Shown: positions 44,918 to 55,204 of the stretch, in pieces | Numbering within the stretch: the first letter of the stretch is position 1 | Layout of the letters: the number at the start of each line of letters is the position of its first letter | Source of the DNA: Geothermovivens sp964644845 | Lineage (GTDB): Bacteria > Zhuqueibacterota > Zhuqueibacteria > Oleimicrobiales > Geothermoviventaceae | Assembly: GCA_964644845.1 (NCBI GenBank) | Contig: CAZXXS010000012.1 | Span: 87,823 to 151,822 of the forward strand | Direction of reading: 5' to 3' | DNA length: 64,000 nt | The notes under the pieces: generated by a model | What the model was told of the DNA's origin: nothing | The model's input: only the letters and a program-made list of their open reading frames with translations | Database searches by the model: none | Translations under genes and position numbers: made by a program

Positions 44918-45901
44918 TCAAGCGTTAGTCGGCTCGGTTTGGCGTTCCGCGACCTCACCCAGCAATTCCCTGGGTTCCAAGGTGGTCACCCCAAACGGCA
45001 CGGCATCATCCACAGCTGCGCGAAGACTAACCTGGGCTACCTCGAGCTGTTCTGTGTCCGGCTCGCGAGTGGTGAGACCCTGTAACCACAAACCAGGCGC
45101 AACGACGAGACGTCCCAGCCAGGTGTAGCGCTGCCGATCCGAAAGCTTAATCGTTTCGTACGACAGCCCCGCAATCAGCGGCACGAAAGCCAGCCGCACA
45201 AGCCGGTCAGTCAGCGAATCGGGGCGGCCCAGAAACATGAAAACCGCAACACTGACCAGCATCACGATCAGCAGAAAGCTCGTGCCACAGCGTGGATGCC
45301 GCCGACTGTACGCTTTAGCCTCTTCTGGGTCCAAGCGACCCGTGCTCTCGTAAGCAAAAATGGATTTGTGCTCGGCGCCGTGGTACTCAAACAGCCGTCT
45401 GATTTCTTTCCACCGGCTGATGGCGTACAAGTAAGCCAGGAAAACGCCCAATCTCAGCAACCCATCCACGAGATTAAACGCCACTCCACCCTGAACGCCC
45501 AACCACGTCGTCACCATCATGGGCAGGTAAAAGAACAGTCCCAGCCCAAGGAAAAGGGCCAGTGGCAACGTCAACCACGAGAGAACACGAGAAAAACCCG
45601 ATGCTTCCTCGGCCTCTTCTTCACTGGCCATTCTGGCCGAGAAGTTGAGAGCCCAGTAGCCCAGGGCCAGGGACTCAACCAACACAACCGCACCGCGCAG
45701 CACCGGCAAGGACCACAGCCGACCACGCTTGGTGAACGCCACATGCCGCCGTTTGTTCAGCGCCACCTTGCCGTCCGGCTTTCGAACAGCCACGCTCACC
45801 GTGTCACCGGACCGCATCATGACGCCTTCGATGACCGCCTGTCCACCAACAGGATCAACCGTGCGATTCGGTCTACCCTTGCCTTCCTTCTGTTCTTTCA
45901 A
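44918..45901 (-). CDS. DUF1385 family membrane protein
   Basis: About 327 aa. It begins with the family signature VGGQAVIEGVMMRSGD (ligand-like, membrane-proximal), then has at least four hydrophobic helices, and YHGAEHKSIFAYE and HPRCGTSFLLIVM, the conserved DUF1385 core, in the middle. Function unknown; it commonly sits between rpmE and prfA. The start is uncertain: GGAGG lies 6 nt before CTG 45907 and 12 nt before TTG 45901. A longer frame to 45973 is misleading because it translates the rpmE terminator. Confidence 0.85.
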   Translation of the reverse strand: MKEQKEGKGRPNRTVDPVGGQAVIEGVMMRSGDTVSVAVRKPDGKVALNKRRHVAFTKRGRLWSLPVLRGAVVLVESLALGYWALNFSARMASEEEAEEASGFSRVLSWLTLPLALFLGLGLFFYLPMMVTTWLGVQGGVAFNLVDGLLRLGVFLAYLYAISRWKEIRRLFEYHGAEHKSIFAYESTGRLDPEEAKAYSRRHPRCGTSFLLIVMLVSVAVFMFLGRPDSLTDRLVRLAFVPLIAGLSYETIKLSDRQRYTWLGRLVVAPGLWLQGLTTREPDTEQLEVAQVSLRAAVDDAVPFGVTTLEPRELLGEVAERQTEPTNA

Positions 45902-45924
45902 CGTCAGAACCTGCCTCCAGGCAC

Positions 45925-45962
45925 AAAAAAGCGGAACACGCAGCCAAAACTCCGCATTCCGC
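45925..45962 (-). terminator. Intrinsic terminator of rpmE
   Basis: On the minus strand GCGGAA (45962-45957) pairs with TTCCGC (45936-45931), with additional pairing possible inside, followed by six T residues (45930-45925). It separates rpmE from the DUF1385-prfA-prmC genes. Confidence 0.8.
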
Positions 45963-46037
45963 CACAACCTCATCAACTCTTAGTCACTTTCAAGCCTCAA
46001 AGGCCACCCATCTTTTCGAACCTCAACCGCGGGGTTC

Positions 46038-46280
46038 TCAGGCGTTCTCCTTGGCTTCGGCCTTCTGTTCCTGGCTTTTCTTGTCCAGCCCGTACTTGCG
46101 CATGAATTTCTCCACACGTCCGGTCGTGTCCACAAGCTTCTGACGACCCGTGAAGAAAGGATGGCATTTCGAGCAGATTTCGATCCGCATGTCGCCGATT
46201 GTGGAACGGACCTGAAATTCGTTACCGCACGCGCAACGAACGGTACCGAGCTTGTATTCGGGATGAATGTTCGGTTTCAA
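46038..46280 (-). CDS. rpmE: 50S ribosomal protein L31, zinc-binding form
   Basis: 80 aa. It begins (M)KPNIHPEYKLGTVRCACGN and contains ICSKCHPFFTGRQK and RVEKFMRKYGL, the L31 pattern with four cysteines of the C+ (zinc) form. The start is TTG 46280, seven bases after a perfect AGGAGG; the frame upstream lacks homology. The lysine/glutamate-rich tail is longer than in E. coli. It has its own consensus-like promoter and terminator. Confidence 0.95.
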   Translation of the reverse strand: MKPNIHPEYKLGTVRCACGNEFQVRSTIGDMRIEICSKCHPFFTGRQKLVDTTGRVEKFMRKYGLDKKSQEQKAEAKENA

Positions 46281-46344
46281 GTCAAGACCTCCTTTTGACA
46301 GCAATGTTCAGCAGACTGGTCCAGATGCTTCCTCAACAAACGCA

Positions 46345-46373
46345 AATTTAGCAAAATCTGTGGCCTAATGCAA
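46345..46373 (-). promoter_or_regulatory. Sigma-70-type promoter of rpmE
   Basis: On the minus strand TTGCAT (46373-46368), a 17-nt spacer and TAAATT (46350-46345); the -10 is preceded by TGC, an extended -10. It lies about 65 nt upstream of the rpmE TTG start, just after the rho stop. Confidence 0.7.
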
Positions 46374-46397
46374 CAAAAAACAGCGGCTCCGGTGAAA

Positions 46398-47645
46398 TCA
46401 GGTACTCATCGATTCCAGGAATTCCCGATTCGATTTCGTCCCGCGCATTTTCTCCAGCAGGAATTCCATTGCCTCCACGGGGTTCAATTCAGCCAGAAGC
46501 TTGCGCAGAATCCAGACGCGATTGAGCTCGTGCTTGTCCAGGAGCAGCTCCTCTTTTCGCGTGCCCGATTTGTTGATGTCGATGGCGGGGAACACGCGAC
46601 GGTCCGCCAAGCGCCGATCCAGAACAAGCTCCATGTTTCCGGTGCCTTTGAATTCTTCGAAAATCACGTCGTCCATTCGGCTGCCCGTGTCAATCAGGGC
46701 GGTAGCGATGATGGTGAGACTTCCACCCTCTTCCACGTTCCGGGCAGCGCCAAAGAACCGCTTGGGCTTGTGGAGCGCGTTCGCGTCGAGACCACCCGAG
46801 AGGATCTTGCCACTGTGGGGAATCACGGCGTTGTGGGCTCGTGCAAGCCGCGTGATGCTGTCGAGTAGAATCATCACGTCGTTGCCGTACTCAACCAGGC
46901 GTTTCGCCTTTTCCAGCACCATGTCAGCAACCTGCACGTGCCTTTCCGCAGGCTCGTCGAAGGTGGAGCTGATCACTTCTGCATCTACTGAACGTTCCAT
47001 GTCCGTCACTTCTTCCGGTCGCTCATCGATGAGCAACACGATTAAGCGGATTTCCGGGTGATTCTTCAGTACCGCGTTGGCGATTTTCTGAAGCAGCGTC
47101 GTTTTGCCAGTTTTCGGCTGAGCCACAATGAGCCCGCGCTGGCCTTTCCCAATCGGGGTAAGCAGGTCCATGATGCGCGTTGAGTAGTCGAGCGGCGAGG
47201 TCTCCAGCCGGATTCGCTCCATCGGGTAAAGAGGAGTCAAATTGTCGAACAACGTGCGGTTCTTCGCCTTCTCAGGGTCTTCGTAGTTGACCGCTTCGAC
47301 CTTCAAGAGGGCGAAGAAACGCTCGTTCTCCTTCGGCGGCCGAATTTGGCCCGAGACCACATCGCCCGTACGCAGATCAAAGCGCTTGATCTGAGAAGGA
47401 CTGACGTAAATGTCGTCCGGACCCGGCAGGTAGTTGAAATCCGGTGACCGCAAGAAGCCGTAGCCGTCCGGCAGCACCTCCAGCACACCCTCCGCAAACA
47501 CCAAACCTTCCTGGCGAGTTTGCTCTTCCAGGATCCGGAAAATGAGCTCTTGTTTCTTGAGGCCCGTACACCCTTGGATGTTGAGATCCTGGGCAATTTT
47601 CAAGAGCTCAGGGATCTTCATGGCTTTCAGTTCTGCGATGTCCAT
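46398..47645 (-). CDS. rho: Transcription termination factor Rho
   Basis: A 415-aa hexameric RNA helicase. The N-terminal Rho_N helix bundle (IAELKAMKIPELLKIAQDL) is followed by the RNA-binding cold-shock domain (DGYGFLRSPDFNYLPGPDDI). The ATPase core has Walker A VAQPKTGKTTLL, Walker B LIVLLIDERPEEV, the Q-loop HNAVIPHSGKILSGG and the R-loop GKGQRG region. Length is standard for bacteria lacking an insertion. GAGGTG lies upstream of the ATG. The roughly 370-nt leader could hold autoregulatory sites. Confidence 0.96.
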   Translation of the reverse strand: MDIAELKAMKIPELLKIAQDLNIQGCTGLKKQELIFRILEEQTRQEGLVFAEGVLEVLPDGYGFLRSPDFNYLPGPDDIYVSPSQIKRFDLRTGDVVSGQIRPPKENERFFALLKVEAVNYEDPEKAKNRTLFDNLTPLYPMERIRLETSPLDYSTRIMDLLTPIGKGQRGLIVAQPKTGKTTLLQKIANAVLKNHPEIRLIVLLIDERPEEVTDMERSVDAEVISSTFDEPAERHVQVADMVLEKAKRLVEYGNDVMILLDSITRLARAHNAVIPHSGKILSGGLDANALHKPKRFFGAARNVEEGGSLTIIATALIDTGSRMDDVIFEEFKGTGNMELVLDRRLADRRVFPAIDINKSGTRKEELLLDKHELNRVWILRKLLAELNPVEAMEFLLEKMRGTKSNREFLESMST

Positions 47646-48016
47646 CGTTTGTTCACCTCACTCATTAGCCCGACCAATTTCCTCCAACTCACCGACCGCG
47701 TACTCGTTCCCTCGTTGTCGCCGCAAACACAAACACCAGCCGCCACGTCATCCAAGAACGGCCGCAAAAAGGGATTACCTTTCCAGGGTTACTCGAAAAC
47801 GTTCACCGGGGTTGTATCAGGAGTGAGATCCTTCCAGATTAGCCAGAAGCGGGATCTCGGGAGAAATTACTCGAAAGCGCGGAACCGACTGACACGGATG
47901 GCTACATCGGGCAGACGTCCCTCCCGACATTGCCCTTAACGCTCTTCACCCCTTGCAAGTTTCGTTCCGATTGGGACCAACTTGGCGGAAAAGCCGTTTT
48001 GCTCCGGACCCCAACC
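47646..48016. other. Intergenic region, rho leader
   Basis: 371 nt between the ABC ATPase stop and rho. It contains two direct copies of TTACTCGAAA (47789-47798 and 47867-47876), each followed by a CG two bases on. No gene is convincing. It probably carries the rho promoter, though I could not identify boxes with confidence. Confidence 0.4.
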
Positions 48017-49132
<1,116 letters not shown>

Positions 49133-49300
49133 GGAGCTCCTGTAAAGGTCTTCTCCGGTCGCTGCCCAACAAGGCCCGCCAATTTACCAAATCCGCATCC
49201 GTTTGTCAAGCCATTTCCCCAGAAACACAGTATTTTGCGCACACTTGCGCCGTTTTTCGCGGCAACGGGTTTTGTTCCAGTTCCGCCCCTCCAGCCAGGG

Positions 49301-50581
49301 TCACACTGGGGGCACCCCCTGTAGGCGCAAAACGTCGCCTACCAGGTAGTGCGAGCCAAGCCCCACGACCGGATCGTTACCAGCCCAATCCTCGGCCAGC
49401 TGCCAGGCCTCAACTGGCGAGCTGGCGAGTTGGACCTCCCACCCGCGCTCGCGAGCAAGCGCAGCCAGGGTCTCGGCATCAGCGCTCCGCTGCGAAGGCA
49501 ATGGCGTAACGACGACACGGCGCCCCAGCCGTGCAAGTGTTTCGAACATTCCGCTGGCGGGCTTGTCGCGCAATAGGCCGAGAACGAGCACGGTGTTGGG
49601 TTCCTCACCCCAAACCCACTGGAACGTGTCCACAAAGGCCCGCACACCCTGAATGTTGTGCGCCACATCCACCAGGCGGAGTGGATTTTGGGTAAGCACC
49701 TGAAAACGTCCATCCCAACGGACGGCCGCCACAGCCCCCCGAAGCGTTTCCTCGGACAGATCGCCGGGGAGACCGTACACCTCCGCCGACAGCAAAGCCA
49801 ATGCGAGATTCCGTCCCTGATGCTCTCCAACAAGCCGCGTTCTCATCCCTCGCAGGTGTAACTCCCGACCGCGGTAGTCGACGGTTGTACCGGAAGCCTC
49901 CACTCTCCTCACGCGGGTGTGCGCCTCCGCCTGCAACCGCAGAAGCTCAGCCCCAACCTCGCGCGCTTTTTGCTCCAGAACAATTCGCGCCACGTACCGC
50001 TGTACGTAAGTCACACAGGGAACACCCGGTTTCAAAATACCCGCTTTCTCAGCAGCGATTTCGCTCAGCGTTCTCCCCAGATGCCGCTGGTGATCGAGAT
50101 GAACATCCGTTACCACAGACACCCGCGGCACAACCACGTTCGTCGCATCCCAACGTCCACCAAGGCCCACTTCTACCACAGCCACGTCGACTCCGGTTTC
50201 GGCAAAGTAAGCAAGCCCAATGGCCGTCATGGCCTCAAAAAAAGTCGCCTCCGTTCTTTCAATCTGCGGCCTCAAATCGGCAATCCAACCAACCAGCCGC
50301 TCGCGCGGAATTTTCGCCCAGTTAACCCGTACGCGTTCCTCGGGCGAGACCAGGTGTGGGGATGTGTAGAGCCCCGTCCGAAGTCCACCCGCCCGGAGAA
50401 TCCCTTCCAGAAACGCCGCCGTCGTGCCTTTGCCATTCGTCCCCGCAATGTGAATGACCTCGAACTTTCGTTCAGGATGACCCAGATACTCCAGAAGCGC
50501 CTGCACACGCTGGAGACCGGGTTTGAGGCCAAAGCGTCGGCGGGAAAAAAGGTAATCAATCAGCTCGTCTGAACCCGACAT
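49301..50581 (-). CDS. folC: Folylpolyglutamate synthase / dihydrofolate synthase
   Basis: A 426-aa Mur-ligase-type enzyme. The P-loop is HIAGTNGKGTTAAFLEGIL (residue about 46), followed by TSPHLVSPEERVRVN with the Omega-loop region, EVGLGGRWDATN, TDVHLDHQ with the metal histidine, and the C-terminal domain starting VDVAHN. It adds glutamate to dihydropteroate and to folates. It starts 3 bases after the stop of the propeller gene, so the two are probably co-transcribed without an obvious functional link. Confidence 0.93.
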   Translation of the reverse strand: MSGSDELIDYLFSRRRFGLKPGLQRVQALLEYLGHPERKFEVIHIAGTNGKGTTAAFLEGILRAGGLRTGLYTSPHLVSPEERVRVNWAKIPRERLVGWIADLRPQIERTEATFFEAMTAIGLAYFAETGVDVAVVEVGLGGRWDATNVVVPRVSVVTDVHLDHQRHLGRTLSEIAAEKAGILKPGVPCVTYVQRYVARIVLEQKAREVGAELLRLQAEAHTRVRRVEASGTTVDYRGRELHLRGMRTRLVGEHQGRNLALALLSAEVYGLPGDLSEETLRGAVAAVRWDGRFQVLTQNPLRLVDVAHNIQGVRAFVDTFQWVWGEEPNTVLVLGLLRDKPASGMFETLARLGRRVVVTPLPSQRSADAETLAALARERGWEVQLASSPVEAWQLAEDWAGNDPVVGLGSHYLVGDVLRLQGVPPV

Positions 50582-50584
50582 GCT

Positions 50585-52279
50585 TCAGTCCGCTCTGTAG
50601 GGGCTATTCCAGTAGAACCGCGTGATGCCTCGATTTGTGCCGAACCATACGTAGTCCCCCTCCGGCAAAATCGTGTAGACATGACTGCCGATCAGGCCAT
50701 CTTCTACAACAAAGCGACGCCAACGCTGCCGCGAGTAGTCGAATTTGTACACACCCTGCTCGGTTGCAAACCAGACCACCCGGTTGTCGCCGCGGATCCG
50801 GTACACCCGTGAACCGAGATCTGTGCGCCCCATGGGCGGCGGCAACCATTTTCGCTTCCGCATGTCGTAGGCGTAAACGGTCTTCCAGCTGGCCACCCAC
50901 AGCGTGTCACCGGCGCGCCCAATCGCCGAAACTGGCGCCCCCATCGGACCATCGCCGTCGATCACGTACCCCCCGCGCTTTTCTCCCCGATCGTACACGT
51001 ACAGGCCATCCGACGTACCGGCCCAGAGCAGGTTCTCGGTCTTTTCCAAGTCGTACACGGCCACATTGGAAAGGTTGGCAGGATCCAGCCGGCGCACCGC
51101 AACAGAGTCCTTCTTCCCTTTCTGCCCGGGGAAAACCCGAATCTCCGACACGCCCCGCCCTGTGGCGACCACCACCCAGCCGCTGTCCACGAGTACGTCG
51201 TAAACCAGGTCGTCATCCAGGTACCTGGGAGCTTCAAACGTTCGCCAGCGCTCGTGGGCCCGGTCGTACGCCACCAGTCCAAGATCGGTTCCCAACCACA
51301 CGACTGGACCGTCCGTGGCAATGGCCAAGACTCGGTCGCTTGGAACCCCGGTTACGTAGCGTGCCTGAAGGTAGGCCCAGCTGTTGTCTCGCCTGTTCCA
51401 AATGGTGATGGCTCCGTCGCCGTCCTCACCTTCCAGTCCCCCCATCCACATTTCGTTGCCGTCTTCAGCCAGAGCGCGCACCTCAGGCTGCCACGGTCCA
51501 ATCGGCAGCAGATCCAACCGCGCCAGGCGAAGGTCCGCTCGACCCACGGAGATTCCCCACGTTCCCAGCCAGAGCTGGCTCCAGGGATCCCGGGCTGCGC
51601 ACGTCACCGGATACTCGCGCAGGCGGAAATCACGAATAATCCCCTCCGTGTCGAAAAAGTACCCCTGACTCATGTGGAAAAGGGGGAATTTCTTGATTTT
51701 CTTGGCTCTGGCGCCAAACCAGCGGACATTTTCGCCAAGATCCGCAGGCTCTGCTGGCTCCAAGCCGCCTCCGTATTTGTCCGCACGAACCAGGGAGCCA
51801 TCCCGAGTTTCCAAGAAAACGCCGTTCGCGCCAACACCAATTGAGATAATTGGCTCAACCGCTGCCAGCCCAAAGTCCTCGAGGTAGAAATTCTGCCACT
51901 GCCGGGATGTGGGACTCCTGAAGCTCACTGCACCTTCCGTGGCACACCAGATCATGTCCGTGTCCACGTCGTAAGCCACCACGGTCACGTTGAGACCGGG
52001 CAAACCGTCGCTGATCGTCCAGGGGGAATCCCACTCGTTACTGAACAAGTTGTAACGGGTAATGCCGCCTGTGGTGGCGAAGTAGACGTAACGGCTACCA
52101 ACGGCAAGCGCGTTCACGTAGCGGAACGTGGTGTAACTCGTCCAGTCGCCGATCTGGTACTCCGGGTTCGAAAACGGAATTCGTAGTTCCTCAGCTTCCT
52201 GGGCAACACCTCTGCCACCGGTGAACCACCAGGCCACCAGCAGAAAACAAAACACCTTCTGGAAAGGTCGCAACCACAT
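50585..52279 (-). CDS. Secreted two-component-regulator-type (PorZ-like) propeller protein
   Basis: 564 aa. A signal peptide (FCFLLVAWWFTGGRGVAQ) precedes a series of propeller blades with the repeating form xxYFATTGGITRYNLFSNEW, IWCATEGAVSFRSP, VWLGTDLGLVAYDRAHERW, LLWAGTSDGLYVYDRG and VWFATEQGVYKFDYSRQRW, about ten strands of reg_prop type. The GDWTSYTTFRYVNALAVGS opening resembles PorZ-like proteins. There is no histidine kinase, membrane anchor or sorting tail. ATG 52279 overlaps the NtrC-type regulator stop (TGATG) with GGAAG upstream. Confidence 0.82.
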   Translation of the reverse strand: MWLRPFQKVFCFLLVAWWFTGGRGVAQEAEELRIPFSNPEYQIGDWTSYTTFRYVNALAVGSRYVYFATTGGITRYNLFSNEWDSPWTISDGLPGLNVTVVAYDVDTDMIWCATEGAVSFRSPTSRQWQNFYLEDFGLAAVEPIISIGVGANGVFLETRDGSLVRADKYGGGLEPAEPADLGENVRWFGARAKKIKKFPLFHMSQGYFFDTEGIIRDFRLREYPVTCAARDPWSQLWLGTWGISVGRADLRLARLDLLPIGPWQPEVRALAEDGNEMWMGGLEGEDGDGAITIWNRRDNSWAYLQARYVTGVPSDRVLAIATDGPVVWLGTDLGLVAYDRAHERWRTFEAPRYLDDDLVYDVLVDSGWVVVATGRGVSEIRVFPGQKGKKDSVAVRRLDPANLSNVAVYDLEKTENLLWAGTSDGLYVYDRGEKRGGYVIDGDGPMGAPVSAIGRAGDTLWVASWKTVYAYDMRKRKWLPPPMGRTDLGSRVYRIRGDNRVVWFATEQGVYKFDYSRQRWRRFVVEDGLIGSHVYTILPEGDYVWFGTNRGITRFYWNSPYRAD

Positions 52280-53634
52280 CAAGGTGCACTTCCTTTGATT
52301 CCGAATTGGCGAAGCCGCTTGCTGAGATTAGCGCGGTCCACACCGAGACGCCGTGCCATTTCGGCGATGTTGCCGCTTGTGCGCCGAAATTCCTCTGCCA
52401 GCACACGTCGCTCGAACAGGCGCACGCGTTCCCGCAGCGGCAGAGATCCCTCTTCTTCTCCGTGAGTTTTCGAATCGGCCGAGCGCAGCCCGTACACCAC
52501 GTGTTCTACACCAATTTCGTCCCCTTCGACCATGATCAACAACCGCTCCACAAAGTTTCGCAGTTCCCGCACATTGCCGGGCCAGTGGTAGTCAGCCATC
52601 GCCTCCAGCGCCTCGGGCGAAAAAACCGCCGCCTTCCTGCCGGTTCGCTTCTCAAAAAGCAGGCGAAAATGGTGTACCAGCTCGGGGATGTCCTCCTTCC
52701 GCTCCCGCAAGGCCGGTACCCGCAGCGGGATTACGTTCAGGCGGTAGTACAGATCGCGTCTGAAACGGCCCGTTTCCATTTCCGCTTCCAGGTCCTTGTT
52801 CGTAGCTGCCAGGATTCGCGCGTCGAACCGTCGAGGTTTCACACCGCCCACCGGCAAGAATTCGTCCTCCTGCAACACCCGCAACAGCTTAGCCTGGGTC
52901 TCCGGGGCCATGTCGCCAATCTCGTCCAGCAACAGTGTGCCCCCGTCCGCCTCTTCCAGTAACCCTTTCTTGCTGTGCACCGCACCGGTGAAGGCGCCTT
53001 TCACGTGCCCAAAAAGTTCACTTTCCACAAGGGTTACAGGCACCGCCGCACAGTTCAACTTCACGAAGGGGCCGTTGCGACGCGCGCTCTGCAGGTGAAT
53101 CTGCCGAGCAACCAGCTCCTTGCCGGTGCCATTTTCTCCGAAAATCAGCACGCGCCCGTCACTGGGAGCAGCGCGAGCGATTTGCTCGCGCAAGCGCTGC
53201 ATGGCCGGGCTACTACCAACAAGGTGGCCCTCAAACTCGGCCACGTCGCGCAGCGCGTCTACCTCCCGCTGCATTCGCCGACGCTCATCCAAATGCTTCA
53301 AAAGAAGCGCCAGACGTTCCGGCTGGAGCGGTTTCTCCAGAAAATCGTACGCGCCCAGCTTGGTCGCCTTCACGGCTGTACTTACGTCGGCCTGTCCCGA
53401 AATCATCACCACATCCGTCCCCGGCACGTTCTGGCGGAGCTGTTGCAGCACCTGAAGGCCGTCCATCCCCGGCAATCTGACGTCCAGAAACACCACATCA
53501 CACACGGACTCGGTGGCATGCCGAAGCCCTTCTTCGCCGCTGTGCACAGCGTAGGCCTCGTGCCCCTCGTCTCTCAGAAAACCGACCAGGGCGTCACAAA
53601 CATCCGGTTCGTCGTCGATCACCAAAATCCGCAT
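52279..53634 (-). CDS. NtrC-family sigma-54-dependent response regulator
   Basis: A 451-aa three-domain activator. The receiver (residues 1-120) has ILVIDDEPDV, the phospho-acceptor in VVFLDVRLPGMDG, and a KPLQPERL end. The AAA+ domain has GENGTGKELVARQIH (Walker A), GHVKGAFTGAVHSKKG (GAFTGA sigma-54 contact), GGTLLLDEIGDM (Walker B) and FRRDLYYRLNV. A Fis-type HTH (GNIAEMARRLGVDRANLSKRL) ends it. No histidine kinase gene is adjacent. ATG 53634 gives the natural N terminus; GTG 53658 is possible. Confidence 0.93.
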   Translation of the reverse strand: MRILVIDDEPDVCDALVGFLRDEGHEAYAVHSGEEGLRHATESVCDVVFLDVRLPGMDGLQVLQQLRQNVPGTDVVMISGQADVSTAVKATKLGAYDFLEKPLQPERLALLLKHLDERRRMQREVDALRDVAEFEGHLVGSSPAMQRLREQIARAAPSDGRVLIFGENGTGKELVARQIHLQSARRNGPFVKLNCAAVPVTLVESELFGHVKGAFTGAVHSKKGLLEEADGGTLLLDEIGDMAPETQAKLLRVLQEDEFLPVGGVKPRRFDARILAATNKDLEAEMETGRFRRDLYYRLNVIPLRVPALRERKEDIPELVHHFRLLFEKRTGRKAAVFSPEALEAMADYHWPGNVRELRNFVERLLIMVEGDEIGVEHVVYGLRSADSKTHGEEEGSLPLRERVRLFERRVLAEEFRRTSGNIAEMARRLGVDRANLSKRLRQFGIKGSAP

Positions 53635-53774
53635 TGTTGCTCGCTGTCTTACTCGCACCCGTGTTTGCCGGCCCGGCGGCGCTGCACAACGCCCCGAGGC
53701 CGACCCCGGCGCGGCAACACGCCTGCCGCTTGAAACGATCTGCCCTACACGGAATCCGCGTGTTCGTCAGCGTC

Positions 53775-55094
53775 TCAGCCTGTCGTGTCCGCGTACTCGC
53801 TCCGGTGCAAAGAGCTCCGCAACCGCGACCAGCGATCCCGATCCGTCCGGAGACGTACCGTGAGCCCCGTGGTGCTCTGCCGCACTGACGTTACCTCCGC
53901 CAGTTGCTTGATGAAGTGCAACATCCCGCTGCGTTCGTAAGGCAGTGTCACCTCCACATCGATCAGGTGCTCGTCCGCGAAGCGCACGATGGCTGCGCGC
54001 AATTCGTTGAGAAAAATCCCTCGCGCAGCCGACACGAACACGCACGGTGCGTACTGACGCCGCAGGCGAGGGAACAATCCGGTCTCGCTAACCCTGTCGA
54101 TCTTGTTGAACACGTAGAGAACCGGCTTGCTGTCCAGGTTCAGTTCCCGCAGCACTTCTTTGACGGTGGAAATCTGCGCTTCGAACTGGGGATGACTCAA
54201 ATCCACAACGTGGAGCAGCAAGTCCGCTTCAGCAGCTTCCTCCAGCGTGCTGAGAAAGGAAGCCACCAGATTCGGCGGCAGTTTCCGGATGAACCCCACC
54301 GTGTCGATCAGCAGAATTCGTCGTCCCTGATCCTCCCGCATGGCCCGCACGGTTGGGTCCAGCGTCGCGAACAGGCGATCCTCCACAAATACTTCTGAGG
54401 AGGTAAGCGCGTTCAGAAGCGACGACTTCCCAACGTTCGTGTATCCTACGAGCGCTGCCTTGTACACGTTGTCGCGGTGTCGCCGCCGCACGTGCCGCTG
54501 CTTTCGGATGCTCTCGAGCTGCCGGTTGAGAATGCCAATTCGCCGGCGGATCATCCGGCGGTCGACTTCCAGCTGTGTTTCGCCCGGCCCACGTGTACCA
54601 ATGCCTCCCACCTGCCGCGACAGGTGGGTCCACTGCCGGGTAAGCCGTGGCAACAGGTAGCGCAATTGTGCCAGTTCTACCTGCGTTTTCGCCTCGCGCG
54701 ATTTGGCCCGACGCGCGAAAATGTCAAGGATCAACCCACTGCGGTCGAGAATCTTGATTCCGCACGCTTTCTCGAGGTTCTTCACCTGGGCCGGGCTCAG
54801 ATCGTGGTCGAAAATCACCACGTCGGCTTCTTGCTCCTCAACCATCCGGGTTAACTCGGCGAGCTTCCCCCGGCCAATCAGGAAAGCCGGGTCCATCCGC
54901 CCTCGCTCCTGAAGAATGCGCCCGACCACCACAGCCCCAGCAGTGTCTGCAAGCAGCGCCAGTTCATCCAGGTACTCCTCTTCCTCCCAACGCATGTTTG
55001 GTGGCTGCACCACCCCAACGAGAATCGCCCTTTCTCTCTCAGTCACTGGCAAAGTTCTGGTCAAATAGTCTACCACCTCCTCCTGAACGGCCAC
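53775..55094 (-). CDS. hflX: GTPase HflX
   Basis: A 439-aa ribosome-associated GTPase. The N-terminal HflX domain contains FLIGRGKLAEL, IFDHDLSPAQVKNLE and RSGLILDIFARRAKSREAK; a linker has GGIGTRGPGETQLEVDRR; the G domain has G1 VGYTNVGKSS (about residue 206), G3 DTVGF and G4 NKID. HflX splits stalled or stress-inactivated 70S ribosomes. GTG 55094 is the longest start; TTG 55064, preceded by GGAGG, is an alternative. Confidence 0.95.
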   Translation of the reverse strand: MAVQEEVVDYLTRTLPVTERERAILVGVVQPPNMRWEEEEYLDELALLADTAGAVVVGRILQERGRMDPAFLIGRGKLAELTRMVEEQEADVVIFDHDLSPAQVKNLEKACGIKILDRSGLILDIFARRAKSREAKTQVELAQLRYLLPRLTRQWTHLSRQVGGIGTRGPGETQLEVDRRMIRRRIGILNRQLESIRKQRHVRRRHRDNVYKAALVGYTNVGKSSLLNALTSSEVFVEDRLFATLDPTVRAMREDQGRRILLIDTVGFIRKLPPNLVASFLSTLEEAAEADLLLHVVDLSHPQFEAQISTVKEVLRELNLDSKPVLYVFNKIDRVSETGLFPRLRRQYAPCVFVSAARGIFLNELRAAIVRFADEHLIDVEVTLPYERSGMLHFIKQLAEVTSVRQSTTGLTVRLRTDRDRWSRLRSSLHRSEYADTTG

Positions 55095-55204
55095 TTCATC
55101 CGCCCCGGGGCTTCCTCGATCACCCTCAGAAACTGAACTCCCAGGGCTTTCGCCGACCTTTCAAAACCTGTACAGCATTTGTTCCACAGGCTTCTTGTGC
55201 CCCT

